This document shows, in pieces, positions 1 through 44,477 of a DNA stretch of 64,000 nucleotides. The notes below the pieces were generated by a model. The model saw only the letters and a program-made list of their open reading frames with translations. It was not told the DNA's origin and ran no database searches. Location: positions 51,929,134 through 51,993,133 of the forward strand of contig JAAONU010000001.1 of NCBI GenBank assembly GCA_012932295.1, written 5' to 3'. This DNA comes from Cyclina sinensis. Its lineage: Eukaryota; Mollusca; Bivalvia; Venerida; Veneridae. A program made the translations under genes and the position numbers. Each line of letters begins with the position of its first letter. Positions within the stretch are counted from its first letter, which is position 1.

Positions 1-2002
1 CTATCAACTTCAATGATTTTGGTGTTTAATCATACACATATTTGACTACCCCGCTAGTGAAATATTTGAAAATGGACAATTGTCAAATTTTCCCGCCACG
101 TCACCTTTCAGCGTCAGTTTAATTCCTGTACCGTACCGTGCCGCGCCGTTTATCAAACTGGCTTACGACAAGACGTTATCTCTTGAAACTGGATATAGTC
201 AAGTTCAACTTATTACTGCCAACAGTCAATTCTAACAATAAGTAGGCAGGCAAGTTCTTGCAACTTACTGCTTCCTGGGTTCAAACCAGTACTCGCGTCG
301 AAAGTGAGGAATGTGGAATGTCACTGGAGACTCTCACCTCTGGTGGGATTCGAACCAGCAACCTCCGGATCGGAAGTCCGGCACTCTACCCCTCGACCAC
401 TGATCATAATAATAATTACAAGCAGTCACAATAATTTATCTAACTCTGCTATATAATAGCTTTTTTTGAAGACTAAAGTGGCCTAACATGGTCGGTACTG
501 CACATTGAATCAAATCAAATTCTTGCTGGAACATAGATTACCGTAAATAAACTGTCCGCTTATTTGTGAATAGGGCTCGAAGTAATTTGCACCAAAAGTA
601 GCCCAAGTGATGTATGGCCTACAGTATCTGACGAAGGAACTCTCTAAGAATGATAACTTGATTTTTTTGAGAAATAGCAAGTAGATTCATTTAATATGTA
701 GCTTTGAGTTTTAGTTTGAAAAGTCAAGGAGAAATTTTCATTGAACAGTTTCTTATTAATAGCTACAGTACTGATAAAAAGCATTTCTGGCCCAGGAGCA
801 CTTCGTAAATCATTAATGTTGTAATGCAGTGATCTTTCTTCTTTTCCAACCAGTCCGATAAGGTATATACGATGTTAACACAGAGATATATTATTGATAA
901 ATACATACTTACATAAATAAACAAACAAGGTACATGGTTCTGCCAGACTAACAAACCAGCAATATGTTGCAGATAAAATCGGTGGGTACTTTATGAGTAA
1001 CCAGGAAAGTATCATAGATTAATACTTGTTTAATCAATGCTGTAACTGTTTATTCAAAGAGTTGTTAATTGATGCTGCCTGGCAGGAGTCTACTTGTTCT
1101 GTAAGATAACAAGTTGATGGACATTTGCTTGCCTTGTACCTGACAACCCAAATCAGCTGATTAGTCCAATGATATTTACCTAAATTTATTTCCTTGGGTA
1201 AAAACGAAAAAAAAACAAAAAACAATTCAATAAGTTGTTTCATCGTTTTGTTTTGAACTTGCAGCTTTCTGTGAAGTTTTTGAACGTGTTGTATGATAAT
1301 ATACTAAAATAAGCGATTGAGCTCTGAATCTTTCTTAAATGCAATTACAGTGATTCCGTATGTATCCAAATGTATGCATGTAACTTGTAAGTAACGTTAT
1401 GTTTACATCATGCATTGGACATGAAATGCAGTTTTCAAAAATGGCAAGAAACGTAAACAGTTACTGGATGAAAATATTAAATTACGAACCAAAGCACACG
1501 ATAAAAACATATTCAGACAAAAACGTGGGGTATGTTTGAATCCTTAAAAGACTTATATTGAGAAACGGTAATGAATATTGAATCTTCAAGAAGTGACTGA
1601 TGCAAGTTTCACTTTATTAATGAAATGACAGTAAAATGTTTTTCTTTGTTATTCAGTAACGTACATTTTTACAGTAATGTAATATATAATCCCGGCTGGA
1701 GCAAACTTGTAATTTCATTTTGTAATCGTTTATAAGCAATGTAAGATTACGTCGAAATACAATATTTATAACAGTCTTCATAAAAAAAAAAAAAAAAGAA
1801 CAACCACAAACCACAGTGTAACTAAGGTACATATATAGCTCAGACAAGAAGATAAATTATATCTTACAAAGAACACTTTTCGTCATAGATTCATGATGTT
1901 GTAAAGTGAAGTAAAACGTTTCTATGGTAACCGCGTTCCCCGACTTTGGAACGAAGGCTTGATGCTATTACAGTATATTACAGTATGAGAGTCATTTATT
2001 GT
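1..2002. other. Intergenic DNA, left edge
   Basis: Apart from the tRNA-like stretch at 336-402, I see no coding exon, no recognisable protein similarity and no clear regulatory element. The short open frames here lack splice context and family motifs. Confidence 0.5.
336..402 (-). repeat. tRNA(Gly, UCC)-like sequence, probably a SINE head
   Basis: On the minus strand there is a good A box (TGGTCGAGGGGT), a perfect 5-bp anticodon stem (CCGGA/TCCGG) enclosing a loop that reads anticodon TCC, and a perfect B box (GGTTCGAATCC). The acceptor arms do not pair and the T stem has mismatches. A tRNA-derived SINE or tRNA pseudogene is therefore more likely than a working tRNA gene. Confidence 0.55.
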
Positions 2003-2011
2003 GATAAGAAA
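2003..2011. repeat. 9-bp target-site duplication, left copy
   Basis: GATAAGAAA lies immediately left of the foldback element and recurs immediately right of it at 3689-3697. Confidence 0.8.
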
Positions 2012-3688
2012 AGATTTGTGAAGTTAGCGGCCTAGCGGCCTAGCGGCCTGGCGGCGTGAAGTTGGCGGCCTGGCGGCCTAGCGGCCTGGCGGCGTGAAGT
2101 TAGCGGCCTAGCGGCCTGGCGGCGTGAAGTTAGCGGCCTGGCGGCCTAGCGGCCTAGCGGCGTGAAGATGGCTGCCTTTATCACAATTTAGGTTGATCTT
2201 AAAAACGGATTGAAATCTATTTTTACAGCATATAATGTAAATTGCAGGGGTGTATAAGAAAGTTATCGACATGATTTAGCTTTTATTTTTTAAAATAAAT
2301 TATTTAACAAAGTTCTAGCTTATCTGCAAAGACGAATCGGAATCTCTTTGTACATTTACTTCCATGTACTCTTTGTAAATTACATTTCAGTTGATGATTA
2401 AGTAAAATATCAACAAGAACTAGCTTTGATTTTTTTTTAACTTTTCGAAGCCTGGCGGCCTAGCGGCCTAAACTTAAAATTTATCATAATTTATGTTTAT
2501 CTTAAAAACGTCTTGAAATCGATTTTTTCAGCATGTAATGTACATTTCAGGGGTGAATAAGCAAAATATCAACAAGAACTAGCTTTGATTTTTTTTTAAG
2601 TTTTCGAAGTCTGGCGGCCTAAACTTAATATTTATCATAATTTATTTTTATCTTAAAAACGGCTTGAATTCGATTTTTACAGCATGCAATGTACATTTCA
2701 GGGGTGAATAAGCAAAATATTGATATTTTTGTTGATATTTTACTTAATCATCCCTGAAATGTACATTGCATGCTGTAAAAATCGAATTCAAGCCGTTTTT
2801 AAAATAAACATAAATTATGATAAATATTAAGTTTAGGCCGCTAGGCCGCCAGACTTCGAAAACTTTAAAAAAATCAAAGCTAGTTCTTGTTGATATTTTA
2901 CTTAATCATCCCTGAAATGTACATTGCATGCTGTAAAAATCGAATTCAAGCCGTTTTTAAGATAAACATAAATTATGATAAATATTAAGTTTAGGCCGCT
3001 AGGTCGCCAGGCCGCCAGGCCGCTAGGCCGTCAGACTTCGAAAACTTAAAAAAAAATCAAAGCTAGTTCTTGTTGATATTTTGCTTATTCACCCCTGAAA
3101 TGTACATTACATGCTGAAAAAATCGATTTCAAGACGTTTTTAAGATAAACATAAATTATGATAAATTTTAAGTTTAGGCCGCCAGGCCGCTAGGCCGCCA
3201 GGCTTTGAAAAGTTAAAAAAAATCAAAGCTAGTTCTTGTTGATATTTTACTTAATCATCAACTGAAATGTAATTTACAAAGAGTTCATGGGAGTAAATGT
3301 ACAAAAAGATTCCGAGTCGTCTTTGCAGATAAGCTAGAACTTTGTTAAATAATTTATTTTAAAAAATAAAAGCTAAATCATGTCGATAACTTTCTTATGT
3401 ATACACCTCTGCAATTTACATTATATGCTGTAAAAATAGATTTCAATCCGTTTTTAAGATCAACCTAAATTGTGATAAAGGCAGCCATCTTCACGCCGCT
3501 AGACCGCTAACTTCACGCCGCCAGGCCGCTAACTTCACGCCGCCAGGCCGCCAGGCCGCTAACTTCACGCCGCCAGGCCGCTAGGCCGCCAGGCCGCTAA
3601 CTTCACGCCGCCAGGCCGCTAGGCCGCCAGGCCGCTAACTTCACGCCGCCAGGCCGCTAGGCCGCTAGGCCGCTAACTTCACAAATCT
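2012..3688. mobile_element. Foldback (near-palindromic) DNA transposon 1, non-autonomous
   Basis: The left arm starts AGATTTGTGAAGTTAGCGG and the right arm ends with its exact reverse complement. The two arms are inverted copies for most of the element, and the centre lies near 2715-2750. The outer parts are arrays of short GC-rich units (GCGGCCTAG, GCGGCCTGG, GCGGCGTGAAGTTA). The inner parts are AT-rich units of roughly 130-170 bp, two in the left arm and three in the right. There is no transposase frame inside. The 9-bp direct repeat GATAAGAAA flanks it exactly. A 9-bp duplication with very long inverted repeats fits Mutator-like or Foldback elements (family knowledge); the assignment to a superfamily is inference. 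Confidence 0.85.
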
Positions 3689-3697
3689 GATAAGAAA
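3689..3697. repeat. 9-bp target-site duplication, right copy
   Basis: GATAAGAAA, identical to 2003-2011, directly abuts the right end of foldback element 1. Confidence 0.8.
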
Positions 3698-3713
3698 ATG
3701 AAATGAATTTATA

Positions 3714-3723
3714 CCTAAATAGG
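3714..3723. promoter_or_regulatory. Perfect CArG-box match upstream of MHC
   Basis: CCTAAATAGG matches the SRF consensus CC(A/T)6GG. It lies about 3.8 kb upstream of the candidate MHC promoter. Several such matches are expected by chance in 64 kb of AT-rich DNA, so a role in muscle expression is only a possibility. Confidence 0.2.
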
Positions 3724-4606
3724 AGTGTGTGCTTAGCAGAACCCACACTCGCACAGAAAGATTTTTGTTATACTTGGAAAGTAAACCAAAAGTAACCATT
3801 AATTTAATCATTTCTAAATTTAGACTTGATGTCATATCAGACAAGTAGCACTGATACATGGAGTGTAATATTTGATCACCCATCGACGGATACCCGCAGT
3901 ACCTTATTCTGTTATCACTATTTTGATAAATGGACGGTAACGTGAAGTGTCGGACGTCGGTATCCGACTATGTTGTTCACTGCCAATTTCGAGCACATCT
4001 ATTTTGTATTTTGTTTACCGGCCTTGTCTGGACGAAGGAACAGTTGGAAATTCGTTATAACTTTGTACTGTATTGTATACAATTATAATTAATGTATAAG
4101 GTCTTTCATATATCTGTTTATTAACAAAACAACTTGAGATATCTAAAGTGATAACAGTGTACAAACATATAGCATTCAGCTGTGGTAAGGAAGCCCTGCA
4201 ACACGGAATGGCCTCTGAACATACTAAACTTGGTTCAGTTTCTTGTTTGCATTAAAAGTTATTTCATTTTTTATGTTGGTTTAGAAACGTCATGAGATAT
4301 TTTAAAACTATAGAATAAATTAATATTCATATAAACTTTCAACCAACAAGTTCAGGCAAAAGCCTCTAAGAAAGCAGGCTCTTGCAAGCTTGACATTTTT
4401 CTTAGAGTTTAAACAAAATGATGACGAATAATGGCACATTATTTTTTGTCACATGACAAATACAACGACGCCATTTTTTACATTTATTTCTTAATATTAA
4501 AGTAGAAAATGTTAATTTATACTTGCACCTACATTGCATGTGTGTTTTTAAGAAGAACATATGCATTGGTTCTATGACATTAAAATCAAAGTGTGTCGTT
4601 TGTTAG

Positions 4607-4800
4607 GGGCGGATCAGTGGTTGAGTGGTAATGCGCTTGTCTGGTTATCCAAGGGTCGTGAGCTCGGCACCCAGCTCTTCCAGTAAAACAACAGATGGTC
4701 TTTCGGATGAGACATTAAATTGAGGTACTTAGCAGGATCAGCAGTGTTTCTGGAATGGGATTCTCTCTGTATCTTGCACTATCCCCCTAACACCTAAAAT
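4607..4800 (+). repeat. tRNA-derived SINE with conserved central motif
   Basis: The head (GATCAGTGGTTGAGTGGT, then GGGTCGTGAGCTCGG) looks like degenerate tRNA A and B boxes. About 70 bp later comes TTTCGGATGAGACATTAAAT followed by TGAGGTAC. This resembles the deeply conserved central domain described for invertebrate SINEs (Nin-DC type, from memory). The 3' boundary is estimated. Confidence 0.55.
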
Positions 4801-6443
4801 AACTAAACTCTCAAGAGGCGTCGGTCATATGGGCAAACGGTACCGAAGATATACATTTTCAAATAGGGAGATAGAGTGTGTCGTGTGAAAAAGAACTGCA
4901 AAAATGATAAAAATTTAATTTGAGCACTTGAGTGTAGGGGTAAGGGATGTTCATAGTCACTTCTAATGATTTTCAATTCTATAATTACTAATCTCCTTTC
5001 CTTAATTATCATACACATGTATTTCCCAAAAGATTTGTTCAGGTACAAGTATCTTGACGTATCTAAAGGAACAAGTAACCCACCGGGATTCTATAGATAA
5101 ATGGCATATACATGGTGTAATAAAGCAAGATAACGGTTGTTTGCTGATCCAAGAAGATACGTAGATGTATCGTTGCATGATCTAAACTATGAGTGAAAGA
5201 TAAAACATCCCTCAGGTATTCTTGAACGGTTATTTTGGTTTAGCAACTTTATAACAGAAAGCCAGCAATTGCAACTTCCTTGAGATTTCTCTTTCACACA
5301 TCCACCTCTTAGCTCTCTTTTATATCTATAATTTTCAATTAGAGTTATTTCCTCCTGGTTTATTTCGGTATACTGTTTAGTAGTCTACTGAATTAAAAAA
5401 AATAACTCAGTCTTAAGAGCAGTACAGATCTAGAGAATTCTCAAAAAGTACTTCTTAAATAGAGTTGGACGTATCAATAGTTTGGTATCCTTGCTTTACA
5501 ACATTTAAAAAGACATTTCATTTCCAAATATAAACATAGTTACAAGCGAAAAACATTTTTTTTTCTTTTTCACATCTAGATCGGCATACCTTCTATTATA
5601 CCTGTGTTGACGTACGGAGCCAAATTTTACAGTAAATTTTGCATTAAGACTTAATACCTTTAAAACCATAACTCTGAAACACTTATATGATATATTTTGT
5701 AATATCTAGAATTCCTTAAGGCGCAGGCTATATGGGTATGTGAAACTGTTTGTAAATCTTCCTGAATGAAATATATTTTATCACTTCATTTCCAATAAAC
5801 AACCGAGATTCTTAGAAAATCGGTATATTTTGTTTCCATGGAAACGCTATATTTTTCATTCAATTTTACTCACCTAGACTGTTATAAGGCAGAAAGGTAA
5901 TAAAGTACGCTGATGAACAGAACTTTTATAAAGTATCATGAACTTCCGCACCTGTGCTGAAGAATCAAAGCGGGGGCGGAACGAGAATGCTCCCCACCTT
6001 TTCAAGTAGTCTAACTGTCGGTGGTGCTACCAAACGGACCATGCTGGTAGTAGAGACTGATCAGAATTTAGGAAAAAAAACAACTTTTTCCTGCTGTTTA
6101 GAATGATTTTTGTGGTAGCCAGAAGACAAGAAGCAATTGTCATTGTAACACCGGTGATTCTTAACTCCCGTCTTGAATCGTTTGATAAAGTTAGCGTCAG
6201 CTTTTATTTTATTTTTTTTTTTTAGAAGACGAAATCAGATGAAAAAAATTACTTTGAAAATTTAGCGCCATGAACCTATCAACACTTTACGTGTTATATG
6301 AATGCAACGTGCTTGTCCGCATTTAAAACTATGACCCTCAAAATTAAATAAAAGAAAAACGATACCAGCAGACTTTATTTTAATTAAGAACTGATCGAAA
6401 TGCTTGTTGAAGTATGCATTAGGTAAAGAAAAAGAAAAAATTC

Positions 6444-6503
6444 ATGCTTAAAAATGTTATCATGTCTACATTAAGATAAAGACATGATAACATTTTATGC
6501 ATG
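6444..6503. repeat. Inverted repeat (hairpin), about 24-bp stem
   Basis: CATGCTTAAAAATGTTATCATGTCT-type sequence is followed after about 12 bases by its near-perfect inverse (AGACATGATAACATTTTATG). It could be a tiny MITE remnant. No target-site duplication was established. Confidence 0.6.
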
Positions 6504-7421
6504 AAATATCATGTTAAATATTTTCATATAAAACAAGACTGCATCTAACGAAACGTCAACTATTCACAATTTTAGTCGATTTTTTATTTGTGTATTTTGT
6601 TTTTAAAAATCCATTGATCAATTTGATAATACATTCATTTGAGGTTATTTAGAATTTACTTGTGCGATAAAATGATCGCCGAAAGTAATATGATATATTG
6701 TGGTATGCCAAAAAGATAAATTTACCCTTAGAAATGTTATATAACAGTCACAGTTCGTAGAATATACGGAAAACTTACATTGAGTTCTGACAGAATTACT
6801 TAAGTGAAACACGGGGCAAGAAATGCGACTTGGTTTGTGGGGTGATATTCAGAGAATTCAAGACAATGTTTCTTAGTTGTTAGTCAGATTTCCTACATGA
6901 TTCTACTGCCAACACTGCATACCTTAATTTTGAATTACATGTCTTCACTGGAAATGAGCATCTGCAAATGAAGGAAGACACCTTTGTTGTAAACAGTTCT
7001 GGCATTTCATTTCTGTATTTGCCTTCGAGAAAATGCTGGCGACTATACGTTTTCTTCTCGGGATGACCTGCCAAACACACAGAGACGTGACTGCAGCTAG
7101 ATAAAAGCATTGATTCATCAAATAGCACTTTCATAGCCACATAATTGATTTAACACACGCCCCCAGATTCAAAAAGCTTATCTCAAATTGTTAATATTTC
7201 TACAAAATACAGATGCTTAAGAGAAGTTAATTAATGTCAGGCTTTCACCAGAACAGCAAAACATTTTACTAATGCAGGGTTATTAATTAGTCTAGAAAAT
7301 GGGACTATTTTCAGTTTTTGAATGAATTTTCACTTCCGGGTCAATTTGTTTTCTTTTTTTCTTACCTCTCAAATAAAGTTTCTGTTTTAAAATTATCTAT
7401 TCTTTTCTTATACCTATTATA

Positions 7422-7439
7422 TGCAAAAATATTTTTGCA
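7422..7439. promoter_or_regulatory. 18-bp perfect palindrome upstream of candidate TATA box
   Basis: TGCAAAAATATTTTTGCA is a perfect palindrome about 110 bp upstream of the candidate TATA box. An AT-rich core of this kind could bind a MADS-type factor such as MEF2, but it does not match the strict MEF2 consensus. The regulatory role is inference. Confidence 0.25.
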
Positions 7440-7551
7440 AAACACTGCATGCTCTTTATCCAAATTAAAACGAGCCACTTCATTCGTTCTAGGTAAAATC
7501 TCCTCCAATCAACGAGCTCGTTGTATAAACACAATACAATTTCGCACGAGA

Positions 7552-7558
7552 TATAAAA
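7552..7558 (+). promoter_or_regulatory. Candidate TATA box of the MHC promoter
   Basis: TATAAAA in the context GAGATATAAAAGAATT. It is followed about 50 bases later by a strong splice donor (AGA|GTAAGTACC at 7604). Muscle MHC genes usually have a short non-coding first exon, and this is the best TATA-plus-donor pair upstream of the ATG at 8684. Confidence 0.5.
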
Positions 7559-7581
7559 GAATTTTGCAGACGGCAATATCA

Positions 7582-7603
7582 CAAGAGCTAGCTCTTCTAC
7601 AGA
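7582..7603 (+). other. Candidate non-coding exon 1 of MHC
   Basis: This is the predicted transcribed stretch between the expected start (about 30 bases after the TATA box) and the GTAAGT donor at 7604. The matching acceptor would be TCTGTCTTTTTAG ending at 8590, so exon 2 would begin at 8591 with 93 bases of leader before the ATG. The start site is estimated from spacing only. Confidence 0.4.
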
Positions 7604-8683
7604 GTAAGTACCTGTGTATTTTTTCCTGAAATATTTTCGTCTGCATACTTTACCCAAAAGTTTAATTTGATTTTTGGATACATATTTAAATCGAAAACAA
7701 GTTGTAGTTTGCTTCGATAATTTCTTTACAGGCTATTAGCGGATTTACGGTTTTGGATTAGTAAATGGGATTAGCAGGGATCAGTTGTAGAGACTTGTAA
7801 AAAGAAAAAAATATATGATTGACAGTTTGTTATTGATATCCTGCATTTGTGGAGCAGGTCACAGTGATATATATATGTTATGTTAATATTTAGCCGGGAA
7901 GTAAGTGTATGGAAATTTGAGTAAAATTGTGACAATTTGCTTTGGAAAACAAATGTTTGTATTATGCTTCTTTTGTTTCTCCATGATGTTTTTCTCTTGA
8001 ATCATGTTTTATGACTGACGAAGGTTTATGCACCCATGTAGATAATCAACGTTGGCTTTGAAACATTTGATAAGAAAATTGAATTAGTCTTTTCTTTTTA
8101 AAAGAGATTTTTCTACACTCACGGACATTTTATTTTCAAATTGATTGTTTCCTCTAACAGTAAGAATCGCATTTATTTACGTAAGTTAACCGTTAAATAT
8201 AAACGTCATGCTATCTCTCTGATGTGGGAGTTTTGCGGCCACTCCTACATTTTGAGAAAGCCTGATGCTGTTTTTCTGCATCATTTCTCTTTCGCACCAA
8301 ACATGCTTGCTATAATCAGCCTTTGTATCTAAATGTTCTAAAGTGCGTTCATTTTAAAGAACAGATCATTAGTTTTTCACAGATTTGTAGTTACTGGGTT
8401 TTTGGACATAAGGATGGGGCGTTTTCCATAACTATATCGAAACTGAACATCATTTTTCTTTTTATTGAACCATGTTATTTTCTCTATTTAAACTTTAAAT
8501 TATTTGTTTATCTGTCATATACCGTACTCTAAACGTATATGTTTTGCTGCAACAAAAAATTATTATGTTAGTTATTTTCTGTCTTTTTAGTATAAGAGCT
8601 GTTCGAGTCTTGGCGTAAATTCGAGGTTGTCTTGGAGATTTTTCGTATTTTCATCATAACAGTAGGACTTGAACCCTGCAATC

Positions 8684-40558
<31,875 letters not shown>

Positions 40559-41182
40559 CTTCTTTACTTCCGGTTCCTGTTCACGCTGCCATGTTGGAAA
40601 TGCTATTCTCTTTTGTGTGTTTCTACTCATCCACTATACACATTTTTACATATGACTGAGAGTTAAGGATAAAATCTTCAGATTAGACGTTTGTATTACA
40701 CTTTCATAGTTAACTAGACATTACAGTAAATAACGCCAAGACAAAAATAGAAGACAACCTCGAAAAGTGATACATACGTTTGTGCCTCAAGATTTTGACC
40801 TTGACTTTTTTGTGGGTGGACGATGAAAACAGGAGTGATGACATTGTTGTGCTTGCATGCTTAAGCGCTATTTATAATGTATTTATATTCGTATATATAT
40901 ATGTGTAGACTGCAATAGTGGAATACAGAGGAATTCACACAATAATTACTGATCTCTGATGAGTACTTTCCCCGGGGTATTCAACAGGATCATTTATGAT
41001 CCCTCATTGGACAATCACAGTTTAGTATTATCAATGCAGCTTAATATTTATTTATGAAAACTAACCACCATTTTCATACACATTCTTTGTAAACGTAAAT
41101 AATGTTCTTCGAATTAAACTCGCATTAAGATTTAAAGTTTAAAATTGTTCTTCATTTTCTTTTCGAGTCCCGTTCCTGAGCT

Positions 41183-41188
41183 AATAAA
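41183..41188 (+). terminator. Poly(A) signal of the MHC/catchin transcripts
   Basis: AATAAA followed by AG and a run of T about 625 bases after the 30c stop codon. An earlier AATAAA at 40084-40089 could serve transcripts ending with exon 30a. Confidence 0.6.
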
Positions 41189-44100
41189 AGTTTTTTTTTT
41201 TCATATGCATTGCTTAAAAGGCCGTCCAATGTTTCTGTCTATCAAGTTTATAGAGACTGTTTTTTTCTCTAAGTTAGATATGCCATGATATCATGTCGTA
41301 TACATGCACGAAGGTCCGTTTCTCACGTATTATTTTGTTCTTTCTTTCGGTGAAAAATGACATGACCGAACATTGCATGATAAAGATCTTTATATCCCTG
41401 GCTTTATTATCCAAAAGGAAATATCAAAATGCAAAGCTTCTTTCCTGCGGCAAAGAATTGTCATCAAATGATACTCTCCTAAAACTTACTGGGGCCCTAT
41501 TGCGGACTATTAAATGTGCACGTACTTATTCAAAACAGTATGTACGACCGATGGAAATGCGAGATGTTCTACTAGAGTGAAATAGTACATAATTATAATG
41601 ATACATTAAGGCAGGAGTATTTCTGAGAATACTCCATGGTGTATCCGGTCAAGTAAAATGTCAACCAAAGCACAATATCTTTGCTACAACATATTCATAA
41701 AAGTCAGTTACACTTTCAGACACCATTTTCTGTTTAGTTCCAGTTTGGTTATTGACGTATACATTCTACGTCGACTTGGGGAGAAGCAAGTTCTTGCAAC
41801 TCAAGTTAACACCTCTCAAGGACTTTGGTTCAGACTTGGGCCGAAAGTGTAGAATGCAGGAAGTTTCATTTTTCTTTGTTAAAACCTACCTGGCAAACAC
41901 GTGGTTTAGGAAAACGAATTTCAAATACATTCAATGTGGATGCCTTTTTAAAGCAACGTTATCGTTATTAGTCAGAAAAATCATCAGGCTCTTAAGCCTG
42001 CCGACTGTAAAGTCAGCAAATGTAACTTAGTTACTTAACAATTCTTAGTTGTAAACCTATCTATACATGTAGCGACAAGAAAACCTATATAAAACTTATT
42101 GTATCTTTATTGCCAACAGTTTACCGCTGAGAAATTAAAGAGAAGGTGGTTTGAAACCGCCAAATTATATATAAAGGGAATACATGTAAAATGTTTCTTG
42201 GAGTTCAGTGATCTGTATGCAGAGGTTTTGTAATGTTATCAACACTTATAGATAACTGAAGTGAAGAAACAGAGATTTATGCCGTAGAATATAACACGCG
42301 TTTTGATACCATTTAAAGTTCGGTAATTAATCACTCTTGAAAGTTAATACCAGACTCAAATCCTCTTGGAAAGTAAATACTAGACTACCTTCCTCCGTTA
42401 AGAAACCGTCAACTTTCTTACAGTAAGAAACATAGTTTGTTGAGAAGCAGGCTTATTATCTGTTCACTACTCATAAAATTACTAGTTTTTAAGAAGTAAA
42501 GAACGTTGTTGTTTTTTGTTTCAAGTAAACAGAGATCAATACAGAAAGAGCTACGGTTAAGTAAAAATGCCTCTCCAATTATCTCGCAGATTGTGAACAT
42601 TAACGATACTTCAATGCAAGTTTTTACATTTAGTTAAGCTAAAACAACAATACCACTGAAACCCAAGGTTCTGTGTATATCAACAAATGTTGCAATATCT
42701 TTTAGCACAGTCAACGATTAATTTTTTACTGAGCATCTTGTTTCCACTTAAACTTTTCACATATATTCCATGTCTTTATTTCCGTTTGTCTTCCGTTCCT
42801 TTTTGAGAGAAAAAACAACAACATATTTTTTTTTCGACATGATATTCATAAACTTGAAAAATATGACCCTCCCACCCACACACGCACACACACACAGACA
42901 CAGCGAAAAAAAATAAATCACAATGATATCTAACATTTCGTATTTTCATAGTTTACTTCCACTTAATTCAATCCATGTCACAGCAATAACAATTCATTTT
43001 GTAGTCAATTATATGACCGGAATGAAGTCAAGAACATTGGACATTTAACTGATCTTCCTATAAAGACGTCACATAAGCATATTTTCAACTCTTTCGCAAA
43101 TACAGTTCTTACCAAATGCAACGTTGTGGTGTGTAGTTGACATGGTCGGACACAAACTCTTAAAATGCTTAGCCTACACCAAAACATTCAAACCGGAAAT
43201 GAGGCAGAAATCTTTACATGTGGAATAATTACATTTTTCGGCCACCTTTTCCCACATAGTCTCTATTCTATTTGATCGACAGCTAGTTCTTAAGAAGATG
43301 GTCAAATATAATAACCTTGTTTGATTACAGTCACTGATAAAATGGTGAATTTCTCTACAACCTTTGCGTTTAAAATATTCATGCATCATAGGAAGCAAGA
43401 ACTCAAAAGCTCAAACATACTGTTTTCGTCAATTGCGATATCTCGGCGTAAAATTGTTGGCAAAGTAACTTTTTTCTTTTTCCAATAGGACGATGAAACA
43501 AATTCATTACAGTTTGCAAATGATTGCAACTATATTTTAGAGCGGTGTTAATGTATATCAACTACCGACAGTGATAGAGGTTTTATCTAAAAATGCCAAG
43601 AAACCTTTCGTAAAACAATTTCTAAAAAGTCGACCCCTCTCTCCAGCAACAGTATTTTGGCTATATAGGCAGATATTTGCGAAGTATTTGCTTTCAAACG
43701 TACCAGCAAAGGAAGTCTATCGGTCTTTCATTGAAAAGTGAGTGGTTTTCATTTCATTCAAGGCCTACTTTGATTTCTTTATAGATATCGGGATATAATT
43801 TCACTACAGTCTTTCAGCTTCTTCACATCTCGAAATGTTTTAGTAATATATTTACTGTATCGTACACATTATATGGTATGGTAATATATAACACGGAGTA
43901 GCCGACAACGATTGGAAATTACATTCGGAAAAAAATAGCAAAAATCAAGCGCCTAATTTGAACTGCGATGATCCTGGATTTCTGTTTTAGAAAAATACAT
44001 TGTAAATCCTCTCCGAATGACAAGGCAGCATGTAAGTAAAGATAAAAAAGTGAAATGTAAAATATGTGAATAGAGAAACAGACGCTTTGATTCTTATTTA

Positions 44101-44467
44101 ACCGTTATTTAGATTCAATTGTTTACACAAGTTACATAAAATTCGGATAGACCGTTAGTGGTAGCCCTGAACATAAACATATTCTGCATAATTTAAATAA
44201 AGAAAATGTAACCGTTGCAGATCAGTAAAACGGTGTTTAACAGAATATGGAATTCAGGTTACAATACCTCATTTGTGTTATACTGTCTTACAGTACTAAC
44301 ATTCTATCACCTGCAACTAGCTCAACCAATTGTGCGCCAGGGCTTTTTAATTAATATATAGACGATGGTCGCCCTTTGCGCACAACCCACTTACTATTCA
44401 AAACAATGCGGATAGTTTTTCTTCTATGTGTATATGCTAGCGACCAAAACTCGTTGCTAACTTTGAC
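41189..44467. other. Intergenic DNA after MHC
   Basis: No exon recognised. A 95-codon plus-strand open frame at 41293-41580 has no splice context or family motifs. A (CA)n microsatellite lies near 42874-42900, and a 30-bp block is imperfectly repeated near 42335-42395. Confidence 0.5.
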
Positions 44468-44477
44468 GGCTTCAAAT
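44468..44477. repeat. 10-bp target-site duplication, left copy
   Basis: GGCTTCAAAT directly precedes foldback element 2 and recurs at 47687-47696. Confidence 0.75.

Larger units (their letters stand above)
3698..7551. other. Intergenic DNA upstream of MHC
   Basis: Apart from the SINE at 4607-4800, a CArG match at 3714 and a hairpin at about 6444-6503, I see no exon or recognisable gene. Any distal MHC enhancers would lie here but cannot be recognised by eye. Confidence 0.5.

Noticed and set aside
336..402. Functional tRNA-Gly gene
   Set aside because: A and B boxes and the anticodon stem are good, but the acceptor arms do not pair and the T stem is broken.
41293..41580. 95-codon plus-strand frame after MHC
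   Set aside because: Low-complexity composition typical of chance frames, no domain or splice context.
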